The position numbers and the translations under genes were made by a program. A stretch of 64,000 nucleotides of DNA from Cercis canadensis (taxonomy: Eukaryota; Streptophyta; Magnoliopsida; Fabales; Fabaceae): positions 110,939 through 174,938 of the forward strand of contig QAOA01000992.1 of NCBI GenBank assembly GCA_003255065.1, read 5' to 3'. Within the stretch, counting starts at the first letter, position 1. Each line of letters starts with the position of its first letter. Of this stretch, positions 32,560 to 44,125 are shown piece after piece. The notes below the pieces were generated by a model, which saw only the letters and a list, made by a program, of their open reading frames with translations, made no database searches and was not told where the DNA came from.

Positions 32560-33300
32560 CCTTTGTATTCCTTATTTTGTGATTTTCTCCATCTCCACAG
32601 GCAATAAGGTATCTTTTTTTTTTTTTTTTTCTTTTTTNTTTCCTTTGATTTGTAGGTTACTGTGTTTATTTTTTTTAATATATTGATCTAGCCGTGTTGC
32701 TCTTTCTTTATTCCTTATTTTGAGTTTCTATTCTATTTTAAGCTAACATCCAATTTTCCTCAATGTATATTTCATTATATTATTTATATAAAAAATCTTA
32801 TGAACCCGTTTTGCTCTCTCTGTATTCCTTATAATTTGTTCGATTTCCTCCATCTCCAAAGGCAACAAGGTATGCTCTTTCCCTATAATTTTTTGGTTGC
32901 TGTATTTTTGTTTTTTAATATCTATTTCATTCTAATATATATCGAAATCTCCTGATCCAGCCATTTTGCTATTTTATTATTCCTTATTATCTCCATCACC
33001 TCCATCTCCAAATTTAACAAGGTATGCTCTTTCTCTGTATTGTTTTTGTTGCTGCAATTTTGTTTCATAATATATATTTCATTTTAATATATCTCTCAAT
33101 CTCTTTATGCAACCGTTTTGCTATTTCATTATTTCTTTTCCTTTCCATCTCCTCCATCTTCAAAGGCAACAAGGTATGATATTTCTCTATATTTTTTTCA
33201 TTGTTGTAATTGTGTGCCTCAATATCTATTTAGTATTCTAATATTTCTCTCAATCTTTTTATGCATCCATTTTACTCCTTCATTATTTCTATATTATTTA
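32560..33300 (+). repeat. degenerate ~152 bp tandem array with repeated splice-donor-like sites
   Basis: Four copies of a segment containing CTCCATCTCCAAAGGCAACA followed by AGGTATG lie near 32606, 32869, 33020 and 33173, spaced about 263, 151 and 153 bp, with a fifth partial copy after 33240. Each has an exon-like C-rich part ending AAG|GTATGC and a T-rich intron-like part, so the unit looks like a duplicated exon 1/donor region. Confidence 0.65.
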
Positions 33301-33658
33301 ATGTTGACCAAATTTTGTAATTGAATTATTTAATGTGACAAATTACCATAAATACTGATTGTAGACAATTATGATATTTTGGTCAAATAAATGCTAATTT
33401 GAGAGATTTTCTGAATTAGTAATACATTTATTATACAAATAAAAAGATTAAAAATAACTAAAATATGTTTGTATTTATTAGCTTCCATAAATATATTTTT
33501 TTGATATTTGAAATTCAAAATTGATTTCTTGATGGAGGAATTTCGGAATTACCTTCTTAATTTTAGTCTCACATTTAATTAGTATTTTGAAATTAGAATT
33601 TCAGAAATTATTGCCGATTGTAGTGATCATTTGACTAATTTTAAGGAAGTATATTTTT

Positions 33659-33943
33659 TTAAATGTGAGAAGAAACTGACCCATCAGTTCTTGATCTATA
33701 CAGCTGACCAATCCGAACTTTAAATCCAATTCGCTTTGCATATGATGTGTAAAACTCAAGCGCCTCATCTGCTGATTCAAATTCTAACCCCATATATGGT
33801 TCATGCACAGATCCCATTTGCTCCTCCCCACTAGCATTATCCAGTTCTACACCTAGCGGGTTTTCCTTAATCATGCTCCTCCCAAATTCTTCTCCATTTA
33901 GATTTAAAATACGATGTACATCATGGAGAAAATCCTCATACAA
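33659..33943 (-). pseudogene. captured FAR1/FRS gene fragment
   Basis: The minus strand encodes an N-terminal portion of a FAR1-related sequence protein: an acidic leader, then EPYMGLEFESADEALEFYTS and YAKRIGFKVRIGQLYRSRTD, which is the start of the FAR1 DNA-binding domain. The frame ends at SSH followed by a stop, just where the conserved (R)RFVC segment should follow. FAR1/FRS proteins are transposase-derived plant transcription factors. It lies inside a Helitron, antisense to the Helitron direction, and lacks the rest of the domain, so it is a captured, non-functional piece. Confidence 0.75.
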
Positions 33944-36900
33944 GTGTTGGAAATTTCTGTCCGGTGACTAAAATTGTTCAACACTCTTAGAAAGGGATAT
34001 ATTCTTAAGTTTCCCCTTTTCTTTTCTCCTTCTATTCAAGCAGGCAAAAACACTTCCCATATGCTAACTGGATGGCAACATGATGAAGTCAAGTGGCAAT
34101 ATATGTCCAAAATACAGGAAAGCATATTCATCTAGGTGAATATTCTAACATATATTAAATTAAATTAATTAAACGAAATTGATTAAAGACGAATAATAAA
34201 GCAATGCATGACTTTTATAACTCATATGCATCTTGCCTATATAGGGACAAAGCAAACCAATGAAAAAGCAAATCTCCTGTTTGCTTTTGGCACTTGATTG
34301 TTTGTGAATTGTGATTCCACCCAATTGATCGAGCACTAGACTCCAATGGGCAATAAAATATAGTTTCTGAGTCAATTTAAAGAGAAATTGATGAAAGATA
34401 GGTAGCAGGTGTGCGTACGTTGTCAAAAGAATTAAATTCAATGGCTCCAAAGTTCTAGCATATTAAATTTGGTCCATGATATCAGATTGATGGACGAAAA
34501 TTAGGTAAGACATTAAAAAGGCTCCAGCGTACAGGCTTTCCATTATTTATTTAGTATCAAATGATGATTGTGTATAACATACAATGATTAAATATCATTT
34601 GAATAAAAAAATATTAAATATCACTGAATTTCAATTTTTTGTTTGTTTTAGTTACCGATTCTAGATTTAAACATGAAATTCACAAATTTTGAGAATAATC
34701 TTAATACCACTTAATCACAAGTTAAATAAAACTTCATTTTTATTAAGACTAGGCATATTCATAATAGAAAATAAATTTATAATAAGAAGCATAAGAATTG
34801 TACTAAATAATTGTGCAAATATTTTTTGGTACTTTGGCTATGACTTTTGATTCAAACATAAAACTCACAAGTTCTTAGAATAATCTCATAACTACTCAAC
34901 TACCACCTGTTTGGTATAATTGAGCAAATATAAGCATTATTTTCTTTTTAATTATTTTAGAGTAACGATCAAATCATCAAGACTTAAATGACTTTTTTTA
35001 AAAAAAAAATACCATAAAACACATTGCGAAGCAGACTGATTGCATGTGTTTTTAGACTTATTTTGAATTTGATAGCACTCTTCATAATTAGCTACTGTTT
35101 GTAACAAAAAATGCTCTATTTTTACTAATGCTTGACTGGTGAAATAAATGAGTACATATGAGTTAAAGAAGTTTGGCCCATAAAAATTTGAACTTATACA
35201 TCTTAAAAACAAGTGAAAATAAATATGAATTAAGGTACCCTGAATAAGAATACCAATATGAGCGTAGGAATGTTTTCAATTAAGAAGCATACTCTTTTCA
35301 ATATTGTGAGTATGTTTTATGATTGACTTTTGAGTGTAAAAAGAAAAAAAATAAAAACCAAATGATTTTTTATGCAAGAGAGGCTTTTGCAAAGAATATC
35401 TTAATTAACTTCTTCAAGGAAAAAACATTTTCTTTGTCAAAGCCTCTTGGGTGTAAAAAGAAAAATAGAAATAGACAAAGACTATAGATATGAATAAATT
35501 CTTCACAAAGACTATTAAGCATGGAAGTTGAAGAAATTGAGTATATATATATATATATNTATATATTTTTTTTTTGTTTAAGGGGTATTGTTGACTATCA
35601 AAATAAAAATATTTTAATTTGATTATAAAATTATTTCTTTAATTTGATTTATTGTAATTATCAAAATTTTCCTTAATTGCCTCCTTTAGTATTAATGTGG
35701 AAGTTAAAATTTTCCTATGAGTGCATGAAGTTATTTAATTAAAAAGATGAGTTGTTGATTGTTTCTTTATTTTAGACTCAAGTTTCTTTTTCAATGATAT
35801 CTGATTATAATTTCCAATCATTTGCTATAGAGTCATATTATGAGAAGTATTTTCTTTTTTTGGCCTTAGATAATTGTATTGAAAAAGAATGCCTATTAGT
35901 AGCAAGAGCTATAAATCAACTCAGTAAGTCTCAAGGTTACAAAGATTTTATATTTTTTTGGCCTTCAAGGGTACAAAGATGATATTGACATACCGATCAA
36001 GAGCACTACTTATTACAAGTAGACAAATTGAGACTATTGTAACAATGAATTAAGTGTTTATGACAATAATTATTCATTTTTAAAATAAAATTATCAATGG
36101 TAATCAAATAATTGGGATATGACATTTATTATAAATAGAAAATGAACAATTACATGTCCATTTTAAAGATAAACAAATGGGACAATTAATTTTGGGCAAT
36201 TAATTTTTGGGATAGGTTGGGAATGAGAACCAAATTATTTTACTAACAATTGTGGGTCAATACTTTATCAATAAAAATATTAGTATGCTTATGTAGGTAA
36301 TCAATATAAGAAACTCCTTCCTATGGATGACGAAATTTGGAATTCCCTTTCTTATGTTTGATATAAAAAATAATATAATATAAGACACTCTTGTCATATA
36401 TATTGACAAAGAAAAATGGATAAGGTGAGGGAATAAATAAATACAATTGTTTGTAACATGACCTAAATTTGAAAAAAGTTTGGTTTGGTATTTTGGTTAT
36501 TTAGTTATCATAAGAGCGTTAGGAACGTGGAGGTCTAAAATACGTAGCCCACAACAAGATACAATGTAGTGTGCACATAGGTTATATAGATATGTTATTA
36601 AAGAATACGACAATGATTGGTGCTTATCCTAAACAACATATAGTGTATACTTGCTACTTTCCTCATAGTCAAAGTGATTTTGTATATCTTAAGTCATTAG
36701 GTATAACAATGTTGCAATTTTAGAATCAGTCGAAAATCGTGTGGACTTAGAAAAAGACGCTGACATTCACTGTTCAAATTATACACCATAGATGTTTTGA
36801 GTATATAATATTATATTATTCTGCATTTGTTTAATATTCTTTCAAATGTATTATGAATTCATGATTGATACTTTTAATGTATTGCATCTATGGTTCAAAA

Positions 36901-37004
36901 TATAAAATCCATAATTGGCATATTAGATCATATAGATTTATATAATTTATGCTTCTATTATTACTTAAATTTCATCTCTCATCTCATTGCCTGGGGATCA
37001 TGCC
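33944..37004. other. AT-rich Helitron interior
   Basis: I see no convincing gene. A (TA)n run with an N at 35559 is at 35541-35566. The short open frames lack motifs. Some of 33944-34140 could be upstream sequence of the captured FRS gene. Confidence 0.4.
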
Positions 37005-37018
37005 CTGCCACCCGGCAG

Positions 37019-37036
37019 CCCACGCATCGGCGCGGG
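37019..37036 (+). other. Helitron 3' hairpin
   Basis: CCCACGC, loop ATCG, GCGCGGG: a 7 bp stem with one A-C mismatch, ending 11 bases before the terminal T. A second small stem (CTGCC/GGCAG, 37005-37018) is directly upstream. The GC content stands out sharply from the AT-rich surroundings. Confidence 0.75.
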
Positions 37037-37047
37037 AATAGTACTAG

Positions 37048-37353
37048 TTATAATAATAGTATAACAAAAGTTAGAGTTAAGTTCAAAGTTATATTTACAT
37101 CAACTACAAATGTAAAAAAGAGAAAATAAAAGTTTATCTACATAAATTAGGTAAAAGAAAATATAAAGGAAAAAATAAACTAATTTGAAAATAAGTTTTT
37201 TATTCATTAAAATGGTACACAACTTTTTATACGGTATTTTTATGGGAGTTTTCAATTAAACGTGTATTTTATTGATTCTTTGACTTTGATACAATAAACG
37301 GGAATTTTATTCAAAATTACAGATGTACATATATAATATGAGTATTATACACA
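37048..37353. other. AT-rich sequence between Helitron and Tat LTR
   Basis: No gene seen. The outer end of the Tat 3' LTR may lie within the last part of this stretch. Confidence 0.35.
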
Positions 37354-37738
37354 TTTTAGCTAACTAAGCTGACTACCACTTTTAGCTCACATGAAATAAT
37401 AGTTTCAACTTTTACAAGAGCAGCATTCATTACCTGACAATGCCTTATTTGAGTTGGTGATTTGGAGGTAAGCAAGCCGAGTTGACTGTGTAATACCTGC
37501 ACAATAATAGTGGGTCAAGAGTCCGGTAGTGATACCCGAGATCCAATGTCTAAGTTAGCATAGTTCGAGCTAGATAGAGTATGAAATGCTGAAATGAAGC
37601 AAAAGTCTTTATACCTATGACATGGGGTTATTTATAGGTGATGACTAAGGGTTATGGAAGGTATATAGGGATTTGATGATGTGGGCCTTTGGCTAAACTG
37701 GGCCTGGATGCATTTGGGCCAAATACTGAGTATCTACA
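37354..37738 (-). repeat. 3' LTR of the Tat element, contig copy 1
   Basis: On the minus strand it starts TGTAGATACTCAGTATTTGG after the purine tract CCAAGGGGGGCAAG (37739-37753). It has a TATA box (CTATAAATAACC, about 37627-37638) and a CTTAGACATTGGATCTCGG segment resembling the R/U5 signature of Tat LTRs. Its outer end is uncertain. Confidence 0.65.
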
Positions 37739-38027
37739 CTTGCCCCCCCTTGGTGAGCTCGAAAATTGCTTTACCGACCTTATAATACTGAGAATGGGCG
37801 TAGGTGGGAGCGTATCAGTGATTTCCAAGGTTAAAGGTGGAACTGAGTTAGAATTGAGACGATCTCCGAGATCCGTGAACGCGCTGATGTTGTGACAAGC
37901 TCGTTGGCATTTCGTATCTATTGTGCCACTTGTCCTTGCAAGCAGGTGCGCTGAAAGTTATTATGTAATCGTTGTCGCTTAGGCTCCTCGAGGTGGATTG
38001 AACGGTTGGATTTGCTTTGCCCTTTCC

Positions 38028-38036
38028 TATAAATAG
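38028..38036 (+). promoter_or_regulatory. TATA box for the opposite-strand ORF of the Tat element
   Basis: TATAAATAG in CCTATAAATAGGGAA is a consensus TATA box on the plus strand, 233 bp before the ATG at 38269. The same box is at 39487-39495 in the duplicated copy. Confidence 0.55.
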
Positions 38037-38268
38037 GGAATGGCGGAGTCTCTTTCTACTCTTTTGGTAATCGTTTAGAGATTAGTGCGTAGGTCGAAGT
38101 GAACTAGAAAGGAGTATTCTGCTTGTGCTGGGATCTCAGCTCAGACTACTTTTTTAAAGGTAACTTTACCTTCTCAAACTCCTAGGGAACTAGGTTTCTT
38201 CTCCTCTTCAAGGTCGATTGTGGGTTAGGTAAATAGAGAGTTGTTCTTCGGCTGATAGTGTTGATCCC

Positions 38269-38811
38269 ATGGATTACTTGGAACCAATTGAAGTCATTTC
38301 TTTTGATAAGGAGACAAATGTTGATAGGGAGCCAACAAATGTTGATAGGGAGCCAACAAATGTTGATGAGGAGCCAAGTGTCTTGGGAAGATCAAGCTCC
38401 GCTGAAACTAGTGTGGGCGTCCCGATCACTCATCCCTCTATTCCCCTCCTATTTGTTCATGAGAGTGTTAGGAATACTTTTTCCGTTCTCCGAACTGGTT
38501 ATATCAAGGAGTACAAAGGTTTTTACTCTCATATTGACTGGAACCACTATGTCTTTGATCTTCAGATCTACCCTCGAAATTCTCCCGTGGAATTGTCCCA
38601 GAAATGACTTCTTCACCTTTAGTGTTGCCTACATTGAACGAGCGGGAGATGAGTGCCTCTCACTGACTTTGAGATGGTTTTCTTTCATCAGATAAATGCA
38701 CCCCCCTCCTAACTTCATACCAATGGGTGGGGTTTTCTCGTAATGTTTCAAAAATTGTGTAGTTTACTATTTATAGAGGTTAGGGTAGATGTGTTTTTTT
38801 TTTTTTTTTTT
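38269..38811 (+). pseudogene. opposite-strand ORF of Tat element, N-terminal part, contig copy 1
   Basis: The ATG at 38269 opens 112 codons with an acidic N-terminus containing two and a half NVDREPT repeats, then FVHESVRNTFSVLRTGYIKE. In shifted frames it continues as FTFSVAYIERAGDECLSLTL and a PPNFIPMGG stretch, the pattern of gypsy-type putative transposon ORFs (Transposase_28-like). Frameshifts and stops show decay. The strand is opposite to Tat pol. The sequence runs into a poly-T and the N at 38812. Confidence 0.6.
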
Positions 38812-38812
38812 N

Positions 38813-39197
38813 TTTTAGCTAACTAAGCTGACTACCACTTTTAGCTCACATGAAATAATAGTTTCAACTTTTACAAGAGCAGCATTCATTACCTGACAAT
38901 GCCTTATCTGAGTTGGTGATTTGGAGGTAAGCAAGCCGAGTTGACTGTGTAATACCTGCACAATAATAGTGGGTTAAGAGTCGGGTAGTGATACCCGAGA
39001 TCCAATGTCTAAGTTAGCATGGTTCGAGCTAGATAGAGTATGAAATGCTGAAATGAAGCAAAAGTCTTTATACCTATGACATGGGGTTATTTATAGGTGA
39101 TGACTAAGGGATATGGAAGGTATATAGGGATTTGATGATGTGGGCCTTTGGCTAAACTGGGCCTGGATGCATTTGGGCCAAATACTGAGTATCTACA
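38813..39197 (-). repeat. 3' LTR of the Tat element, contig copy 2
   Basis: This is the same LTR, offset by 1459 bp, beginning right after the N at 38812. With 39198-40270 it repeats 37354-38811 with scattered substitutions, so it is probably an unmerged contig overlap. Confidence 0.7.
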
Positions 39198-39727
39198 CTT
39201 GCCCCCCCTTGGTGAGCTCGAAAATTGCTTTACCGACCTTATAATACTGAGAATGGGCGTAGGTGGGAGCGTATCAGTGATTTCCAAGGTTAAAGGTGGA
39301 ACTGAGTTGGAATTGAGACGATCTCCAAGATCCGTGAACGCGCTGATGTTGTGACAAGCTCGTTGGCATTTCGTATCTATTGTGCCATGTGTCCTTGCAA
39401 GCGGGTGCCCTGAGAGTTATTATGTAATCGTTGTCGCTTAGGCTCCTCAAGGTGGATTGAACGGTTGGATTTGCTTTGCCCTTTCCTATAAATAGGGAAT
39501 GGCGGAGTCTCCTTCTACTCTTTTGGTAATCGTTTAGAGATTAGTGCGTAGGTCGAAGTGAACTAGAAAGGAGTATTCTGCTTGTGCTGGGATCTCAGCT
39601 CGAACTACTTTTTTAAAGGTAACTTTACCTTCTCAAACTCCTAGGGAACTAGGTTTCTTCTCCTCTTCAAGGTCGATTGTGGGTTAGGTAAATAGAGAGT
39701 TGTTCTTCGGCTGATAGTGTTGATCCC

Positions 39728-41154
39728 ATGGATTACTTGGAACCAATTGAAGTCATTTCTTCTGATAAGGAGACAAATGTTGATAGGGAGCCAACAAATG
39801 TTGATAGGGAGGTAGCAGATGTTGATGAGGAGCCAAGTGTCTTGGGAAGATCAAGCTCCGCTGAAACTAGTGTGGGCATCCCGATCACTCATCCCTCTAT
39901 TCCCTTCCTATTTGTTCATGAGAGTGTTAGGAATACTTTTTCCGTTCTCCGAACTGGTTATATCAAGGAGTACAAAGGTTTTTACTCTCATATTGACTGG
40001 AACCACTATGTCTTTGATCTTCAGATCTACCCTCGAAATTCTCCTGTGGAATTGTCCCAGAAATGACTTCTTCACCTTTAGTGTTGCCTACATTGAACGA
40101 GCGGGAGATGAGTGCCTTTCACTGACTTTGAGATGGTTTTCTTTCATCAGATAAATGCAGCCCCCTCCTAACTTCATACTAATGGGTGGGGTTTTCTCGT
40201 AACGTTTCAAAAATTGTGTAGTTTACTATTTATAGAGGTCAGGGTAGATGTGTTTTTTTTTTTTTTTTTTTTCTGAAGGACGTGAGGGAGTCCGATCATG
40301 AGTTTTTGTATATAGTGAGTCGCCCTAAGTTGGATTTGATGAAACTGGTGGACGAGTCCGCTAAGGGTTGGAAAGATAGGTTTTTCTGAGTAACTGTTCC
40401 GACCTGGAAAAAAGGTCATTCGCCGAGAATGGTGTTCTTTCTCAACCAGGACTTGACCCCCAAATTTCCCTTGCAGTGGAACCAATACATAAACAAGCAA
40501 CCTACTTGGCCTATAGGCTAGTATGACAAGGATGCTCGCCAAATCATAGCCACAATTGTCCTGTTAAGCCATGAGAAAGCACAGTCGGTTACCCTCAAAG
40601 CCAAAGATTTAATTGGTCTGTATTTACTGTTTAATTTCAATAAATTTTTCCAACATTGACCAAGCTTGTCTAGTTTTGTAGAGAACAACATACCGAAGGA
40701 ACAAATGGTGAACCTTGCCAAGTTGTCCAAGGCCAATGCCTCGAAATCTGCTAGGCCAGCCAAAGTTGTTGTTGTTGAGCTCGTGAGGGTGGTGACTATT
40801 GAGGAAGCTCGGATTCCCTCTCAGACCCAAACCGCCGAGAGGGGGGGGAGGGGGGAGCCCTGTAGCAACGAAGGGGAAGTAGAGAGCAGGGGCGAAGAAG
40901 CAGAAAACATTCGCGAGGCCCGATGTCGAAAAGCCAGATTTGTATGTGAGTCAAACCTTCAAGTGAAGATAAGGACTCTGCTTCAGAAAGAGAGGATGTT
41001 CTTCCGGCATAGGGCGAGGCAGAGGGAACTTGAATTTTGTAAGCAATTTTTGTTAATAAAGATTTTTATTTTTGACCTGGTTGGTGTTTTGTGCCTTTAT
41101 GCTGAGTTTTTACCGATTTCTATTTCAACTTCATCGTTTATTGGGGAAATTTAG
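39728..41154 (+). pseudogene. opposite-strand ORF of Tat element, contig copy 2, with C-terminal part
   Basis: It starts as at 38269, with one repeat changed (NVDREPT then EVADVDEEPS), and after a poly-T tract continues through 40273-41154: SAKGWKDRFF, then FFLNQDLTPKFPLQWN, then KEQMVNLAKLSKANASKSA and a charged tail. This order (a W-x-x-R-F-F motif followed by a W-rich segment) is typical of the gypsy-type putative transposon family. Several stops interrupt it. It lies in the 3' region of the Tat element, antisense to pol, where some Tat elements carry extra ORFs. Confidence 0.6.
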
Positions 41155-41402
41155 CCTTGATAGGAATCAAAGGACTTAAAAATACAGTCCTGATCAGAAT
41201 CGAAGGACTTAATAAAAAATGTAGTCCTGAGCGGAATCGAAGGACTTAATAACAAATGTAGTCCTAATCGGAATCGAAAGACTTAATAAAAAATGTAGTC
41301 CTGATTAGAATCGAAGGACTTAATAAAAAATCTAGCCCTGATCAGAATCGAAGGACTTGGGTTTATTTGAAAGTGTGGTCCTGATCGGACTCAAAAGACT
41401 TA
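41155..41402. repeat. 37 bp tandem array in the Tat 3' region
   Basis: Six to seven units of about 37 bp with the consensus TAGTCCTGATCGGAATCGAA then GGACTTAATAAAAAATG run from 41155 to 41402; the last units are longer and more divergent. They lie between the opposite-strand ORF and the pol end. Confidence 0.85.
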
Positions 41403-41423
41403 GATTTAATTAAAGATATAGGG

Positions 41424-41706
41424 AGTTTGGGCTCGAGGTTTGAGCTCGGTTATGAATTGGAAGGACATTGGTCCTGAGGGCATTGGCACGTGACCAAGCT
41501 CATTTTTAGAGCTTGGAGGACATTGGTCCTTTGAGGGCATTAGCCCCTGATTGAGCTCAGTTTTAGAGCTTGAAGGACATTGGTCCTTTAAGGGCATTGA
41601 CCCTTGATTGAGCTCGATTATAGAGCTTGAAGGACATTGGTCCTTGATTGAGCTCATTTTTTGAGCTTGAAGGACATTGGTCCTTTGAGGGCATTGACCC
41701 TTGATT
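41424..41706. repeat. 57 bp tandem array following Tat pol
   Basis: About five units containing TTGAGCTC, AGAGCTTGAAGGACATTGGT and GAGGGCATTGACCCTTGA follow the pol frame directly. The common unit is 57 bp (19 codons), so the minus strand shows a repeating KDQCPSSSKTELNQG peptide; some units are shortened. Confidence 0.85.
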
Positions 41707-41719
41707 TAAGATATATGAG

Positions 41720-42880
41720 TAACTTTATTGAATATATATCCAGAGGTTCATTACATTTCATGTTCTTGGGACATAAGCCCCTTCCATGGTTACTAGCTTG
41801 TACGCCCTTTTTTTCCCAAAACTTCATGAACTCGGTAAGGGCCTTCCCAATTCGACACGAGTTTTCCCTTATTCAGGTGCTTTCTCGTGATGGTTACTTT
41901 CCTAAGCATGAGGTCCTTTTGCTAGAATTCTCTGGGCCTGACCTTGGCATTGTAGTATTTAGCGATTTTTTGTTTGTATGTCATTACTCTAAATTGAGCT
42001 TTTTCCTTTTCTTCATCAAGCAGGTCGAGGTTTACTTGCATTTGCTCTCGATTTTGCTCGAGCTCGAACTGTTTTCTTCTTCGGCTAGGTTCGCCAACCT
42101 CTATAGGAATCATAGCTTTAGTGCCATCGGTCAGCTTGTAAGGTGATTCTCCGGTGGAGGTCTAAAAGGTAGTTCTGTAGGACCAGAGTACCCATGGGAG
42201 TTCTTCAATCCACTTGCCTTTAGTTTGATCCAACATTTTCTTGATTTCCTCTAAGATTATTCGGTTTGTTGCCTCTACTTGGCCATTGGCTTATGGATAT
42301 TTGACCAAGGTGAAGTTCAACCTGATTTGGAGGTTGGCACAAAATTTTTTAAACCCCGATTCCATGAACTGAGTCCGTTACTGTTGTTATTGTGTGAGGG
42401 ATGCTGAACCTGCAAACAATGAAAGTTTGGACAAATTTCTTAACATGTTTTGCTGTTATGCTGGCCAGAGGCTCAGCTTCAATCCACTTAGAAAAATAAT
42501 CAATAGCAACAATAAAAAATTTCTTCTATCTAGCAGCCTTTGGAAATGGGCTTAGAAGATCTAGCCCCCATTTGCAAATTTTTGAACTACCACATGGAGG
42601 TCGGATGAAGGCGCTAGGTGAATGTGTGCAAATTTTTGGCATTTGTCACATCTTTTCACCAGGTCGGCCGAGTCGGCCCTCAAGGTCGGCCAGTAGTATC
42701 CATCTCGAAGGGCATTGGCTACTAGCGAGCGAGCTCCAATGTGGTAGCCGCATATGCCCTCGTGGATTTCCTGCAAAATGTATAGGGATTGGTCCCGTGA
42801 TAGACACTTCAGGAGAGGGGTGTGTAGCCTCGTTTGTAGAGTGTTTCCCCTTCGAGGTATAGTTAATGGCTGTTCGTTGA
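41720..42880 (-). pseudogene. Tat integrase
   Basis: Minus-strand motifs in order are the zinc finger region HEGICGYHIGARSLVANAL with CDKCQKFAHIH (42776-42600), a core region with decayed catalytic motifs, ANGQVEATNRIILEEIKKML with the catalytic Glu, LWSYRTTFQTSTGESPY, the C-terminal IPIEVGEPSRRRKQFE and LDEEKEKAQFR, and LVSNWEGPYRV. These are typical of Tat/Ogre integrases. Several stops occur, including one before the core and one near 42295. Confidence 0.8.
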
Positions 42881-42999
42881 AGTTTCTGAGCTACTACTTT
42901 TTCGGTTGGGAGCTCTCTCGTTTTGAGGAAACACTTAATTAGGGTGATCCAGGTCGAGGTCTTCTCCTCTATGCTGAACATGTTGTCTTGTTCGATGCT

Positions 43000-44125
43000 C
43001 GGTTTGAAGAGTGTTTCCTGTATCCGCACAATAGTTCTCGCTTCTCTGGATATGCTAGATTTTGAATTTCTTAAGTCGGGAGGTTAGTCTTTTGACCTTA
43101 TCCAGGTATCTGATCATCTGAGGGTCCTTGGCTTGGTATTCTTCTTTCACTTGGCTAGTTACTAGCTGAGAGTCGCTTGAGACCTTAAGGTTTTTTTACC
43201 CGAGCTGCAAAGCTAGGCTAAGACCAGCAATGAGAGCCTTGTACTCTGTTTGATTATTGGAGGTGGGGAACTCAAAACGGAGGGACTGCTCTATTGTTAT
43301 GTCTTCTAGTCTCTCCACAAATTATCCCTACTCCATCTCCCTTGAGGTTGAAGGATCCATCTACCGACAACATTCAGCTGTTGTGGTCGTCATGGTCAGG
43401 TTCTTCTGTCCGACTAAACTCTGCCACGAAGTCAGCTAGAGCCTGTGCCTTGATTGCGCCTCTAGGCTCGTAAGTGATAATGTGCTATGAGAGCTCTATT
43501 GACCATCTGAGCATTTGTCCTACCAGGTCGGGCTTTTGGAGTACCTACCATATGGGCTAATCGGTTTGGACTGTTATTTGGTGATTCTGAAAATATGGTT
43601 TGAGGCAGCGTGCTAAGAGGAGGAGCGTGTATGTGAGCTTCTCTATCTTATGGTATTTTAGCTCGGAGCCTTGGAAGGCATGACTGGTGTAGTACACAGG
43701 GAATTGGGTTTTTTTTTTCTTCTCGGACAAGGGCAGAGTTGATAGCTTGGTCACTGGTGGTGAGGTGTATATATATAAGGTTTCTGTTGGCTTTGGTTTG
43801 GAGAGGATGAGAGGTAAGGAGAGATATTGTTTTAGTTGTTCGAAAGTATGCTAGCAATCTAAGGTCCATTCAAAGTTTTTGATCCTTTTAAGGGTCTTAA
43901 AGAATAGGAGAGCTCGGTCTGCCAACCTTGACATGAAACGTGAGAGTGCCGCAATTCTTCCAACTAATCTTTAGACTTCTTTTATAGTCCAAGGTGTTCC
44001 ATCCTCATGATTGCTTCGTATTTATCCGGGTTGGCCTCTATACCTCTGTGCATCAGCATGAAACCTAGGAGTTTCCCTACTTCGACCCTGAATGCACATT
44101 TAGAAGAATTTAAACGCATGGCGTG
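43000..44125 (-). pseudogene. Tat RT end, RNase H and archaeal-type RNase H
   Basis: From 44125 the RT resumes with HAMRLNSSKCAF and LLGFMLMHRGIEANPDK. RNase H follows (FPVYYTSHAFQGSELKYHKI, LLLARCLKPYFQNH). The linker LADFVAEF precedes MLSVDGSFNLKGDGVGII, the start of the second, archaeal-type RNase H that marks the Tat/Ogre lineage. There are many stops. The junction at 44125/45433 is a solo LTR insertion. Confidence 0.75.

Larger units (their letters stand above)
32142..37047 (+). mobile_element. non-autonomous Helitron
   Basis: The 5' end TCTATATAATTATAAAAGAAG follows an A. The 3' end is CTAG at 37044-37047, preceded by a GC-rich hairpin (CCCACGC ATCG GCGCGGG, 37019-37036, one mismatch) and followed by T. 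TC start, hairpin, CTRR end and insertion between A and T are the hallmarks of plant Helitrons. The 4.9 kb interior is AT-rich and has no Rep or helicase domain. It carries a piece of a FAR1/FRS gene and a degenerate tandem array. Single Ns lie at 32638 and 35559. The exact 5' end could be six bases further left. Confidence 0.7.

Noticed and set aside
41155-41706. Regularly spaced repeats resembling a CRISPR array
   Set aside because: Units are contiguous and degenerate with no unique spacers, in a plant retroelement 3' region; they are tandem repeats.
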